Part shown: positions 12,301-25,657 of the stretch, piece after piece
Layout of the letters: each line of letters starts with the position of its first letter
Position numbering within the stretch: the first letter of the stretch is position 1
Source: Setaria digitata
Lineage: Eukaryota > Nematoda > Chromadorea > Rhabditida > Setariidae
Length of the DNA stretch: 64,000 nt
Assembly (NCBI GenBank): GCA_003640385.1
Contig: RCAB01000050.1
Location: forward strand, 124,001 to 188,000
Direction of reading: 5' to 3'
The notes under the pieces: generated by a model
The model's input: the letters and a program-made list of their open reading frames with translations, nothing else
What the model was told of the DNA's origin: nothing
Databases searched by the model: none
Translations under genes and position numbers: made by a program

Positions 12301-15300
12301 TGGTGCTCATCGAGTGAAAATTTATTTGCCACAGAGTAAAGTTTTTTTTTTTGTTTAGGAATAGGAAAAATCTTTCTTTTTTTAAATTTGAGTTTACGTT
12401 TATTTGTGTATTTTATGTTTCTTGCTACCCTGAAACTCTTCCCTTTTTCCTGTTCAAATTCTCCCCTACCATTTTGTAACCTATTTTTCTATACCATAAC
12501 ATTTAAAATTAACCAGTAAATATTTTAATCCTAATTTTACTCTTTCATTCGATATACTTAGTGCCTTGAATTATACTAACTTATACCTTGAATTATACTA
12601 ACTTATGTAGTGTCCTAAAATTTCTCTTTCTTTGATGATTCAATGAAACGATTTTTTGCGGAATCATAAATAACACACTTTAGAGAGGAGAAAGTAGCGG
12701 AAAATCTCGTGCGAAACCTTTACGATGAATCTTGTTATTGTGGAATAGGCCAAAAAAAAACTGTCGCTAAGTTCCACTAAACCACTCAGAGCGAGAGAAA
12801 TTTTATAGCAGTTGTGTCAAACGTTTGTATTCTGAGGGATATTGCTCTGGTAATCTGAATTTAGGTCGATCTTCATTAAATTGCATTTTTTCAATGTGAT
12901 TTTTCTGTCGTTGTCGCGGTTTTTCTTTTCTACAGAATAGTATGATTTTAGCAAAATGGGTGCGAAAATATAAAGAAATACTAGAAAGTCGCTTGGGTCG
13001 AATGCGGGAACCAATGGAGAGTATGCGATATTTGATTGTGAAACCTGTAAGTGAGGAAGTAACAGAAAAGCAGATTCGTGAAATTTGTTTTAAAAACTAT
13101 CCAATCGAAAGTGTGCGTTTTGAAAGAGATATGCTGGGGTAAGTGCAATTCATTGCTTTATTTTCCTTTTATCTTCCTTCCAATTTTGAGATAATGGCAT
13201 AGTTTATAAATTTTGGAAAAGAGGCTATTCAGCAGCAATGTGCGTTTCTTTATTGAACGTATTTTCTTGTCTGAAGTCAAGCTAATTTATTATCCTTTCT
13301 GAGAACTTGTTTCTTCAGGCAGCGAATGGCTGTTCTCTTGTTTCCGACAGCTCGGGAAGCTGTAGCAGCTCATTCTAATAATGATTTTGTCCATTTTGGT
13401 GCATCAAACTTGCCGAGTAGTTACATCAAAGTATATTTTCCAAATGGTAAGTTCTATAAGTTGATCTGACCATGCGAAAATGATTAGCTTTTACTCTTTG
13501 TTACATGTTACGTTTACCTTCGTTTTTGTTACCTCTGTCACCTTTACTGCTTATAATATGGTATACTTATAATATGGTATTGCAGTGTTCTTACTATAAA
13601 ACAAAATTGGGAACTTTTTCTTCTCAGTTTTAATTTCCTTAGAAGATTGTTCTCTAAGAAAATAAACAACCTAGTTTCAGTGGATTTCCATGGATGGGAT
13701 CGGCTTATTGTACCAACACCGGAAACCGATGTGTATTGTTTATTAACCTACAAGGAATTCATTTCATACACACAGTCCAAGAAAATTGAGCAAGAGCAGG
13801 AAAAATTAGCCAAAGCATCAGCAGCGATGGATTTGAAACAGACCCGAGGTGATGTTGCAAAAACGATACAAGAACGAAAACGTGCAGTAGAAACGGAACG
13901 GGAAAAAGTTATTACCGAAATCGGTGCGGGTAACAGTGCTGATGGATGTGCTACAGTTGGTTGTGAAAGTATCAGACCAGCGGAGAAAAATGCAGGGCTG
14001 AGAAATCTGCAATCAAAACCAACATTTCCGAAGAAAGGTCAACCTTCCGGAGATGCGAAACGAATAGCGGAAGATGATGGTGGTGGGCCGTCCCGAAAGC
14101 GACGAAGGTCAGCTTAATTCATAATATGCAATTCTTGATTTATCCCCAAACAAAAAGCGGCTGGAACATTTAGTGTATGTTATTACTGAGGCAGTTGGAA
14201 ATTTCCGGAAGTTTTTTAATATACAGTACAAAGGAAGCTGGAACGCTCAGTGTATATTATTAGCTTAGTTATTATTGAGGCAGTTGAAGGTTTCTGGAAC
14301 TTTTTCTTAGGGGCTCTTCATCACTAGTACGTGTTATTTTATCATAATAGGGAAAGTTTCTTTTCTATATAGAGCTGGCCGTTATCGAAGACGGCGATAT
14401 AGTCGGTCCGATTCGTTCCGCTCGATTCCATCGTATTCGATGCCACCAGCTCCACCACGATATGGAGGAGGCTATAGAGTGGAACCGTATGTTGTTTCAT
14501 TTAAAGGAAAATATTCCCATATCTTGCTTGCACATATCATTTATTTTCTCTGGATTTTATAGAATCACTTCAAATCAGTCCTGTCACTTCTATTTCAAGA
14601 ACTTCATGAGGATCAGTTTCACTCAATCATTCACGTTGTGAAGAGTTGAAGGGTGGAGGTTGGGGAGTTGTTGTCTTCATTTGTTAAGCGAACAAAGTTA
14701 AGAGTCAGTGTCATTTTCAGTTGGAGACGTCCACCACAGCCAGCTCCGTATCCATACGGACCTGCTTTCGATTCGTATGGTTACGCGGATGCAAGGCGAA
14801 GAAAACCACTGGGTAAATTACCTGTGATGGACGTTGGTCTAGCGGATGCGGCTCCTCCTCCGCCACGTCCCGCTGTTCCATGTAATGCCAGTTTTCATGT
14901 TTTTCTCTTAATCCAAATTGTTTAGGAAATTTGCGGAGAATTTTTGATCAAAAACGAAGAGTTTGCAAGAAGTTTGGAAATTTAAAATTCTACATTGTTT
15001 TTATATCTGTTAACTTCTTCGTATATTAGTAAGCAGTGGTGAATTACGTTTTTAGTAATGCGGGAAGAAGGGAGTACGTGTTCTCTGCTTGTTCAGTTTC
15101 TTCCTTTCTTGAAATTCATGAATTTTAGTGAGCGGTGTTTTGGAACGCAGAAAAGAAATAGACTTGCAGGAACATATTTTGCGTCAGCAAAAAGTTATTG
15201 AGTAAGTTTTGCCGACTTTTCTTTTTTCTTTTTCTATTTTACATATGCTACATTTTTTATAAAACTGTTGCTCTTTCAGTGACTGGTATTTTCATAAACT

Positions 15301-17330
15301 ACATAATAATGTTTTCTGGATTTAGAGATAGGCTATGTGCATCTAAAAATCCATAGAATTCTTCCTTCATCGAAGGAATTTTGTCCCGAACAATCGTTTA
15401 TTTTTCCTCCTTTGGTTGTTTCAGTTTTATTTGATATTCTTCACTCTCCATTCCTAACTGACTCTAAAACTGTGAAGCCTAAATTTTTGACGTCTGATTG
15501 CATTATTCCGTAAAGAGTCTTGCACTAAAAAAAAATTGTTTGGGTCAAACCATGTTTTTTTCCTTTGTGTCTGAAGTTATCTTCATACGCCAAACTAGCT
15601 ACAGAGAACCCGTTCAAAATTTGTCGAAGACTGCCGGCTCATAATTATATACTTCTTATATATACTCTTTCGTATCTGTATTCATTATAAATAAATTAGT
15701 GGTAAGAAGTGTAATTATTAACCCTTCGCATACGCTCTAACTTTTGAAAAGAAATTATGGGTTATTTTTGAGCGGTTAGTAGTTCCTGCAGGGATAATAA
15801 GAATGAGTTATTATCCTCTCTGAGATTAACTGCACCACATTTGATTTCGAGGTCTTTTCCTAAATTTTTAATTCTCTGTAGCGACCTTATTAAAAAATTT
15901 TTGACACAAAATACTTCATCTGATTCCATGAGATGTACATTAATAATGATCTGTATGCAGTTNATACATGAGATTAACTGCACCACATTTGATTTCGAGG
16001 TCTTTTCCTAAATTTTTAATTCTCTGTAGCGACCTTATTAAAAAATTTTTGACACAAAATACTTCATCTGATTCCATGAGATGTACATTAATAATGATCT
16101 GTATGCAGTTATGCAAGCATCATTAACATTAACATTAACATTATCATTTTCCGGAATCGACTACGTAAATTCTCTTCCTTCCTCTTCCTTCCTGATCGGT
16201 AAACCTGTCATTCACATTGCGTATCAGTTGTTTAAGTCACACGCTTTGGTCTCAATACTCGTCATTTCTTACAGTGAAGTAAAAATATTGCTGTCAGGGA
16301 GGAAAGAAGCGTAAGATGAGATAAAATAGAGGAAGAGTGAAGAGAATTCAAAGGAAAAAGTTATTACCACTATCTTTCCGTCATTTGCTTTTCCTTCTGA
16401 TGCTAAGACGTTAGAATCAATAAGAATGCGCATCTTTCATATCTTTGGCATTCTTATTACTGCTATGTAAGGTAGGGAGAGGGTAGTCGTTGCATTTTTC
16501 TGCCGTGATTTAGATGTGATCTTAACCTAGAAATGTCTATATTAGCTGTCCTATTCACTTCTATAGTATCAGTTTCTTTTTTCACTTTTTCGCTTAAAAA
16601 ACGTCTTATTCCAGTTGGAAGAATAAGGTTCCAGAATCTAGTTTCTTGTCTTCTGACAGGGTAAATAATAATAATCGTTATTATCTGTTTATTTACCTAC
16701 TAATTTTTTTAGCTATGATGATGTGGCTGTAAGTTGAAAGAATTAAGAACAAGATATTAGGCTGACGAAGATTATCTCAAAGGCTAAGCTGTGCATGTCT
16801 AAGTTTAAATAACGGCGCATTATAACGGATGTAACTTATTTGCTGTTGATTATTCAAAGTGTAGCAATTCTGGAACTGATACATGTGTCAAAGCTTTGAG
16901 TTTTGGATAGAGATATCTATTTAGTTAATCGAAACTAATTAGGTTAAAATCCACTAACTGGTGGTTTTGAATACCTGTGCTACCACTAGGTCTTGTGCCA
17001 ACTACATATTTATCAAGTTACTGCCTTACAACTTCTGATGTTAGCTTATGTGCCTAATCCATGGTTGTAACGGGTGACGGGGAACAGGATTCAATTCTGA
17101 AGAGGAAATCTAAGAAACGGCTAGTTGTCACAACCAAGAAAGGCAGCAGTAGCGCATCGGAATGAATAGACGACGGAAAATAACGAGGGAAATAGAAGTG
17201 CGGAAAGAGAGTATATTTGAAATTGTTTTTTCCATCCCAAAAATTCACCAATAAAAGTGAGTTTTCAACTTTTAGATATACACAACCTCAAGGAGGCAAT
17301 TCAGCCGAAACATATGAAGCATGGCGATAA
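8932..17330 (+). CDS. RNA-binding-type protein with three degenerate RRM-like segments
   Basis: Twelve exons: 8932-9147, 10590-11013, 11540-11746, 11974-12139, 12226-12340, 12936-13138, 13319-13446, 13681-14107, 14373-14486, 14721-14881, 15129-15201, 17276-17330, encoding 762 residues. All phases agree. The one weak donor is GTTTTT after 12340; the stronger GTAAAG at 12336 would put a stop in the next exon. Three segments have beta-alpha-beta-beta spacing like RRMs: CVIVISTLP..., RRVVIFENVLP... and RYLIVKPV...QRMAVLLFPT..., the last with the clearest RNP2/RNP1 analogues. A charged coiled-coil-like stretch (KKIEQEQEKLAKA) and a nuclear-localisation-like KRRR follow, then a tail rich in Arg, Ser, Pro, Tyr and Gly. 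A nuclear RNA-processing role is inferred. I do not recognise the ortholog. Failing to splice at 14107 gives a short form ending RRRSA. Confidence 0.82.
9292..9369. repeat. Compound (AT)n repeat in intron 1
   Basis: Runs of TA dinucleotides are interrupted twice by an identical tcataattcata spacer, and the last run ends in its reverse complement, so the block can form hairpins. It lies in the first intron of the RRM gene. Confidence 0.8.
15821..16110. repeat. Direct duplicate of 142 bp around a single N
   Basis: Copy 1 is 15821-15962 and copy 2 is 15969-16110, with N at 15963 and six bases between. The copies read as identical. As at 6015, this looks like an unmerged contig overlap. Confidence 0.85.
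16775..16850 (+). pseudogene. 18S rRNA 5'-end-like fragment (decayed, tentative)
   Basis: The stretch from tctcaaag to cgtctaag-like gcatgtctaag matches the conserved 18S block near base 40 of the molecule, with mostly transition differences. A second resemblance, cattataac...gtaacttatt, follows at roughly the position of the next conserved block, with material missing between. It is intronic and far too short to be functional. Chance similarity is not excluded. Confidence 0.35.
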
Positions 17331-18559
17331 AATTTGAAGGACAACTTTTTTGAAACATGACCCATTTTCCATTTTTTTTCCTATTGTCATTATTCTAAAT
17401 TTTGTAGTCGATTTTAATTATAGCTTGTCTTTTTTGCTGTTATTTTAGTGTTTCCTTGGAATGTTTTTTCTCCTTTGCTGCGATCTCATTCCGACTGATA
17501 CATTTTTAAGCAGCGCTTTTTCATATCACTTCAAAATTTTATTCAACAGAAATAGAGGATATGTGAAAATTGATTACTAAATAATTTGTTAGAATTTTTT
17601 TGACATAAAATTTTTATTGTGGAATAGTAATATTTTTTTTTTTAATTTACAAATTTGGATTAAATCTCATTTGTTTGTTGTACAGGTTTGTCTCTCTCCT
17701 CTCTCCTTTGTTTGTTGCTTATTTCATTGTGTAAATAATTAGTTAAGGAGAGATAAGATGAGAAAGGCAGGGAGTGCAAGATTTTCTGGATAAAAAAAAA
17801 TGGCGTTTTTTTTTTTTTTGAATTCGAGTATCAAGCTAGGTATGCAAAATTTGTTTCTTGAATAAGAGTTTTCACAGTTTAGGGAATAATACGTAATATC
17901 TTGAATTTAATTATTAAACGAAGTGTGTTATACTCACAAATACTATGCATTCCATATGCTAGGAGAGGTCAGGCCGTAAAGTCCTTGTGAAATAATTTTT
18001 GTAATGTCGGTTTTAAAGAGAAAAAGTTCCTTTCGATAAAAATAAAAATAAAAATTTAAGTGTGCTTATAAGGTTTCAGTGTGTATCTTAGAATATATAT
18101 GTATGGAATCTTATATTCGTTGAAGAGGGAATTTCGCTCGTAATTTTATTTCATATTGTTTTCCTTTTATCCGTATTTTATGGTCGTTCCATTTATGTTG
18201 CCATAAGGATTCTATCAAATGTCATCATTGTCGTGCACCATGCTGAACAAATGGGATTTTTCATAATCAGGTTAACACATAGTGTTGTCTATATCCTTCA
18301 GATAATCTTGCATCTGTGCTTTTTTTTTTTTTTTATTTATAGAATCGCAATGTTAGTCATATTGGAACCACTGAAGAAAAGGTAGGGGAGAAGTGTGTGA
18401 TTAGTATCAGGTATGAAATTTCATTAATTTCTTCATTCCGTCATCATTTCCCGCTTTTTATGGTCCAACATTCATCGAAGGGTCATTTATTTCCCGCTTT
18501 TTTTTTTTCGTTAAAACTAGAAATTAAGAAAGTATGAAGAAATGATAAAGTATCAAAAA
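17331..18559. other. Intergenic between convergent genes
   Basis: The RRM gene (+) and ribokinase (-) converge here, so both 3' ends fall in this interval. Poly(T) runs occur near 17630, 17805 and 18320. No gene is recognised. Confidence 0.6.
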
Positions 18560-21217
18560 TCACATGAGTATATCGGAAGGTAAATCTTTTGGCCATGGGT
18601 AAGAATCACGGGTACCTTTTCGTTGTACTGAATAGGTAGAAATATGCGCGGCACGTCGAATCTGTTCTTTTAGCTCAAGTTCAGGTCGTTTTACTAAAAA
18701 ATACACAAGAGCTCCACAGAAGCTATCCCCAGCACCCTGGAAAAAATCGAAGAATTTTTACTCGTATTAAAAATTGTTGAAAAACGTATAGGTTTATTAT
18801 GAGCATATACGTGTCCAATTAATATTTACCGTAGTTTCAACAACTTTAACTGACGGTACCATTATATGACCTGAATCGCCATATTTAGTCCCATATACAA
18901 CACCTTTTGCTCCAAGTGTTAAAATGACTATTGATGGACCAGTGTCTAATAATCTTCGTGTTATTTGTTGAGCATCTTCAATAGTTCTAACTATTTGGCC
19001 CGCAAGATATTCTGCCTGAATTATGAAAAAGAAAAAAAAAGCAAGTGTGACAGCACTGAACGCAATACCAGTCATGTATCAGAAGCACCGAAATGATTGG
19101 TTTCCTAATTGGCATCAATCGAAATCATGCTTAAATACGATTGGCTAGGAAATGATTCATTAAAAAATTAAACTAATCAAGGCTTAAATTTTACTAATTA
19201 GGCACCTCGACTTCATTTGTGCATAAGATATCGGCCAATTTCAAGATGCTTTTCTCGAAACTTTGCTCAACTGGTGCGTAATTCAAGAATGTTCTCACTA
19301 GAAACGTATTAATTATTAAAATGAAATTCAATTTTGAATCTCTTTTAAATATCAAAAGGAAATCAACACTAAAAAATTGAAGTTCACGATTTCTAAGTTT
19401 TAGGATTTTTTTTCTACAAGAAAAAAAGTTCTTCACTTTTCACTCTGCTATAGTTTCGTATTTAGAAAAAGAGGAAAAAAGCTGGACCGTTATGCTTTCT
19501 GGCTAATTCAAATATTCTTTTTACGGATTCATAGGCTGTTTCATTCTGACAAAGTACCAATTTTGCGGAAGAAACAACTTTTTCGAGTTCATTGATTCGA
19601 GATGCTGAACATTCCAAATTTGCACCCGGTGAAATCACAATCGAATTTTCACCTTAAATATTCCCAGAGAAAATAAAAATTTTCACAAAAAAATATAAAC
19701 CAATTATTATATTTTTAAATCTTATTCCTCATGAACAAAAAATTCATACCAGGGGAGTTATACAACATATACTTTCTCACTGTAGTGTTATAATATAAAA
19801 AGAAATACCAATAATCGAATAAACAAATTCAATATTTACCTTCTTTTGTAACAATTATTGTTGCGCAGCCAGTTTTACCACTAGCACTATTTTCAATGTA
19901 TTCTGTTTTTACGCCAAAAGCTTTAAGATTGTCAACATTGCTTTTACCAAATGCATCTTTGCCAACCTCAAAGTGATTACGATAATTCGCTTAAACTATC
20001 GTAATGAATTTACTGTAGCGTGGTAAGTCTATTGTATAGTCTACTGTTACGAGTCATTTCTTTTTTCTCCTATCATCATATCATCTGTAATCATTAATAT
20101 CACTATAAAAGAAAATTCATTATTGAGCAATGAGAAGTAAAATTCTCTCAAAATACGTTATTAAGTTAAATTTTGAACATAGTTTTATGATGAAGCCTTT
20201 GATTCCTTTGTGTTAATTATTGATTACTTTACACTTTTCTTCTAATTTAAAATTATTCCATCTCTCTCCTGTCGTTCGTTATTCTTTCCTCTCGAAAACG
20301 AAATTCAAAAAAAAAAAAAAAAGAATGAAGAAATGATCTGAACTGAAAAAAAAAAAGATTAAATGATATAAATAATGGAATTTTATGAAATAATGAAATT
20401 AGCTTATGTAAATAGTAAATCTGGTGAAATTTTTTGATGATTTTAATGAAATTTTTCAAATCATAATTTCGATGAAAAATCTCAAATCAGCTTTTAAGCG
20501 AAAAGAAAAAAAAAGAAAAAACTATTTCCACTTACTGTTCCAATCATATATACTTTAGCACCTAGCATAGCAGCTTGAGCAGCCTGATTAGCACCTTTAC
20601 CGCCAGATGATGTTGCAAATGTACCACGTACAGTCTCACCTGGTCGTGGGAATTGATCTGTATAGCTAAAATTAAATTTATCCTTAAATAGACCAAAACA
20701 GAATATGTTTAAAAATTAGAAAACAGAAGTTAATAAGATATTACTTTTTCTGAAAGAAATGTGAAAAAAAAAAAAAAAGTAGGATCAAATTAATATGTTA
20801 ACGGAATGTAATTGCTGAAAATAATACAGGTACCATTTAGCATAAAGTAAAATTTGCGTTCTAAGAAACACCGATTAATAAATAATAATAAATGTAAAAT
20901 TAGAGGAGTTGGTAGGTTGTCCTAAAATAAACGATTATGATTTTACCTATTATTGCTTTTTATATGACAACATGATATAATATTTTTTATCAGATTGTTC
21001 GATTACTGCAGAATTGCTAATTGTAATAATTTATCAGCTATTAACGATGTTTAAAGTAAAAATATTGTTTGATTTATAAAATTTTTTCCCCATTTAGAGG
21101 CACTAATTTTTTCTTTTCATCAATGAATTAATGATAAGATGAATTTAGAAAGGTATATTTGTAAATTTACCTCACTAAATCTTGAATAATACTGCCATGG
21201 ACAATGATATCAATCAT
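18560..21217 (-). CDS. rbks: Ribokinase
   Basis: Seven exons on the minus strand, from 5' to 3': 21171-21217, 20536-20665, 19840-19966, 19488-19652, 19206-19297, 18830-19015, 18560-18736. They join without conflict into 307 residues, the normal ribokinase length. The PfkB-family N-terminal signature is present at residues 37-43 (GGKGANQ, continuing QAAQAAMLGAK), preceded by the typical RPGETV at 23-28. The C-terminal ATP-binding and catalytic signature GAGDSF is at 250-255, so the catalytic base would be Asp253. LTLGAKGV and LCTNEVE match other family blocks. By family it phosphorylates D-ribose to ribose-5-phosphate in the cytosol, feeding nucleotide synthesis and the pentose phosphate pathway. 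No signal peptide. It is intact, with no missing key residue. Confidence 0.95.
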
Positions 21218-24200
21218 AGTGCATGCAGCAAAATATCTTCAAATTTCCACCGAATAGCAAAATCGAAAAATGACAAAAATTTAATAACAGATGGTGCAGT
21301 GATGATGCTTATTTAGAAAGATACGAGTTTGTCCGATTGGAGAAGGAAATTAGAATTTAAAATTTCATTAAGGTTTGGAACTTCTACACAATTTGGCAAG
21401 CGAATTCTTGAACGTATTCAATTCGAGTTGCGTAGAAAAGCCCGTGAAGAGGTGCTATCGTATTTTTACGATTCTGATAACTTTTCTCGATGAATTCCTC
21501 CTCTAGCCTAATAATGGAATAAGAGTTAAAAGGAGAAAGCTAGATAAAAAAATTTTGAATCTAATTATAATTACATCCTAATTAGGGATTTTCTTTTAAA
21601 AGAAAAAAAAAAAAAAAAGGTAAGAAACAAGAAATAAGCGCTATCAATAAATTGATCCATCAAAGATAATTGTGATAACAAGAGAAATTTTGAGCTGAAA
21701 ATACAAAGAAAGAACATCGAACATATTTTTAAATAAAATCACTGAAAGAAGAAAATCCCTAAGAAATGTGTCAAATTTGATTTATTAGGAAAGTGAGAAC
21801 TAATTAATGCAGGATTTCATAATATAAGCTAAATAATCATAGGTCCAAGTGCTAACTAATGCTCAGGAAAGTTTCGTAAAGAATTTTTAAAAGTGAAATT
21901 GGCAAATTTCACAAAATTTCATAGAAAAGAAAAAGCTTTACATGATAAATTCGTTGAAATTCTTGAACAAATTGTAAAATTTCTTAAATACATAGTAGTC
22001 CTAAATATAAAAGAATGAGCACATGATAAAATAGTGAGTAGTAACCATAGAAGTAACAAGTAACAATGAATATGGTAACATATGGAACCAGTAAATGGAA
22101 TTCTTACCATTTGTGGTCACTTTTTTAAATTATTTCCTTGATAATTACAAATAAGACTAATTATTGTTTATTAATAAATGAGTGGTCTGTGATATTACGA
22201 CAATTTTATAAGTTATTATTTGTTATAAAACGAATGATCTGTAGTACTATAATAATTTTGCCAATACTTTTAAAGCTGTCATTTAATTTTGAAAAGAAAA
22301 AAGTACGAAATTGATACAATCATAGCCGGTATTAATGAGAAATATTGCTACATTTTGATAAAGTGATAAGTGAAATGAAATAAATACTTTTCTTTTACTA
22401 ATAATTTTTTCAATTACAATTACGTCTGAAAAATATTGCTCAGCTTAATTGTTATAGTTACAATTATTGCAAAAATTCCGAATCTCAACCTATTACATAT
22501 CGTTCATTTTTGACTGCCCCTATAAATTTCCAACCTTTTTTTTTTTCACTTATTGTTCGTGATAAAAAGGCCAGTGAATTCGTATTACTCAAAGTTTCCA
22601 ATTTTTTAATTTCATTTAAAAGTATAAAATGAAATTTACAACTTATTACATTTATGACCAGCAAATAGGTATTGAATATTCACGTCGATGATCGTATTCA
22701 CGTAATACTGAATAATCACCATGACTGTAGCACTCACGTAAGTATCCTATAAACAGACAGGACAGGCATCACATATTTAACAAATGTGTGTCAAAAATAC
22801 AAATAGCATCATGTGAGCATGAGTTAAGTGAAACAGTAAACAATATATTTGTTGACATGAAATGATAAACATTATATGAATCATAACAAATAGTAAACAG
22901 CATATGATACGTATGAAATGGTAATGCAAAATAAATCAAATGATAAACAATGTATGAATCATACATATCAAGTGATAAACAATGCTCATCATTCCAGTGG
23001 ATTACGTGAATCCAAATTATACCAAAAATAGTGAGCAAAATCTATACAAGTCCAAAAGATCACGAGAATACAAATTACATTAACTAGCAAACATGAATAC
23101 GGATTATAAAATAAAATAATAACATTGACAATTTCAGTACAATTCTTAATGAATGTGAAACCTAAAATAGTCAGGAAGATATATGGGGAGTGTGATGTGA
23201 TATGATATGATGGTGTACATGGAATGAAATGAGATGATAATATGATGCATATGAATTCGTAAATGGTATGAAATAGGAACGAAGGATAAAAATATCATAT
23301 CAAAACAAAATCACATACTGATAAGAAATATAAACGATACAGATATCAACACCATACAAAGGAATGGAGTTGAAGTGAAAGAATGATATTGAAGGCGAAC
23401 TGATACGAAACGATTAATCATTCTGTGGTACTTTCTTTTCCTTTCGTCAAATAGTTTCATAAATTTTATTTTTTATTTTTTTAAGTATAATTTCCATTTT
23501 AGACATTCTTTGCTTTTGCATTTCATCTACACTTACACATACAGTAAGTAATCAATGCATTCTGCTTCATAACGTTAATAATTATCATTTTTATTTGTTT
23601 GTTCTTTATTATTAAATTATTTGACTAAAAAATATTTTTATTTTGTGTGAAATAACAGATGTGTGATGTAAAAAACTCGTTTCTCATTTCGATTTTCTTT
23701 AACTAATACAAAAAATTTTTCTAAATTTTCAATCTTTTTCTCTGATACAAAACATGTTTTGTATTGTTTTTCGAAATGATAATTCAATAACAATTTTTTT
23801 TTTTTTTTGAAATTTCCAAAAAAGAAACGTTCGTTTTTTTCTTTTTTAACTTCCGCTATTTGTTTTATTTTATACTAAAAATTACACATTCTAAAATTCT
23901 TTCTAAGGGATCGTAAGAATCAGATATTAAATGTGTTTGCAATCAAAGGATTAAACCTCAAACTGTTAACAAATCGTAAAATGTATTGGTAAAATAAAAG
24001 AGAAAAATTAATGCTTTTTTTTTTCTGACATGCATTTAAATTATTTCAAATCTTCAAATTATTTTTTACTATGATGGAAATTTGAAAATTTCATATCAAA
24101 TTTTCAGCTCCAAATTTCAAATCTATTTCATCACACTAAAAAATAAGTTGACACTTTCAGATTTCTGTTGTTCCTCTAATAAGGCCAAAAAAAAAAAACA

Positions 24201-25657
24201 GTTTTTCTATCGATCATTCAATCAATCAATCAGTCAGTTTTATCCCAATAAAAACAAATACACAGAGTATAAAATGATAAAAATCACATTTATTTATTTG
24301 TCAAATACAAATAATAGGAAGTTGATTTCGTTGAATTTTCATTGCAATAATATCACTCAATAATTATTGATAAATTTTTTACTATTCAGTAGTGTCTATA
24401 AATTATTCATTCATTTATTATAAAAATATTACATGTTTCATTTTATAAACAGCAATGATTGAATGTCATAATTAAATTCATTAAAATTTTTATGTACATG
24501 CTAGAAGTCCGAAACTAAATTAAAGCTTTTTATTCTTTGTAATTGCATAATAAAGTTTAGGTATACGCTCCATATTTATATGTTCACTCGTAGAAATTAT
24601 GATAATATTATGATATGAATTATCATTTCTGATTAAACTATTTCATCGACAGAAATATGAGAAGCATCATTCTAATTAAGTGTTGACAATTTATGCGAAT
24701 AAATTATTCAAGATGTAGAATGAAAATTGATTGAATAATAAGCCAAACACTTTAATTTAATCCACAAATACCAAACAATATATGAGAATGAAAATCTGAT
24801 GACAATATTATTTATTTACATTTACATAAAAATCGCGACAAATGGCAAAAGTAAACATGTGATTAGGACGGTTCAGAAATTGGAAGAAAAAGATTGCGAA
24901 GTTCCGAATAATGAAATTTTAACGGAAGGAAGTGAAGAAATTAATAGCATATAAAGAATTAAAGATAGAATAATTAAAATACATTTTAATTATACTATTT
25001 TAAATTTTTTATATGATTAATTAATTACTAACAAATTATTATTAATTACTAACAGTGCAATTCAGCTATAACAAGGACAGTTAAATCTAATTAGTGCATA
25101 TTAATAACAAATATGTTAGCTGCCACAGCACTAATTCATTATCATAATAACCGCTACTGATCATTGTAGTAGCAGTGATAATAAAAATAATAACAATAAT
25201 AAAATGTAATAATGACAAATACATAATATACTAATGACAAAAACTGTAGCAATAACTGATAATAACAGTTTTTAATAATAATAAGAGTAGTATTAGAAGC
25301 AGCAGTAATAATTAATAACAATAATAATAATAAAATATAATGATAATTCGATAATAATGATTTGGTAATAATGATTTGATAATAACAATTAGTAGCAAGG
25401 ATCTTTAACAATGAAAATAAGAATACTGAAAACAAAAACGATAAAAATAAATTAGTAGTAAACAGCGTTATTATAATAAGAAAACAAATAACTTTTCATT
25501 GGCACAGTGACTATTAGCCACTTTTGATTTAATTATTTTAAAGATTATTTTGAAAGTTGGAAAACGTTTCTCTCAGGCAACAATATAATTTTCAGTACCA
25601 AAATCGGTATTATTAATAATAATTATCTATTCCTTTATTTGCTTATTTGTTAATTGC
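21218..25657. other. Long intergenic stretch, low complexity
   Basis: This region lies between the ribokinase start and the receptor stop. It is AT-rich, with poly(A)/(T) runs, a loosely repetitive block at 22840-23000 in which short motifs such as tgataaacaat and tatgaatcata recur, and an ATA/TAA-rich low-complexity block at about 25160-25440. No coding exon, RNA gene or transposon end was recognised. Confidence 0.55.
22840..23000. repeat. Degenerate short-motif repeat block
   Basis: The motifs tgataaacaat (three to four times) and tatgaatcata (twice) recur irregularly within 160 bases. Some are paired with genat-like catatgata variants. It may be an old tandem repeat or simple AT-rich drift. 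Confidence 0.4.

Larger units (their letters stand above)
15202..17275. other. Long last intron of the RRM gene
   Basis: No exon with matching phases was found. It holds the single-N duplication (15821-16110), a short run of attaac units near 16121-16142 and an 18S rRNA-like stretch (16775-16850). Confidence 0.6.
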
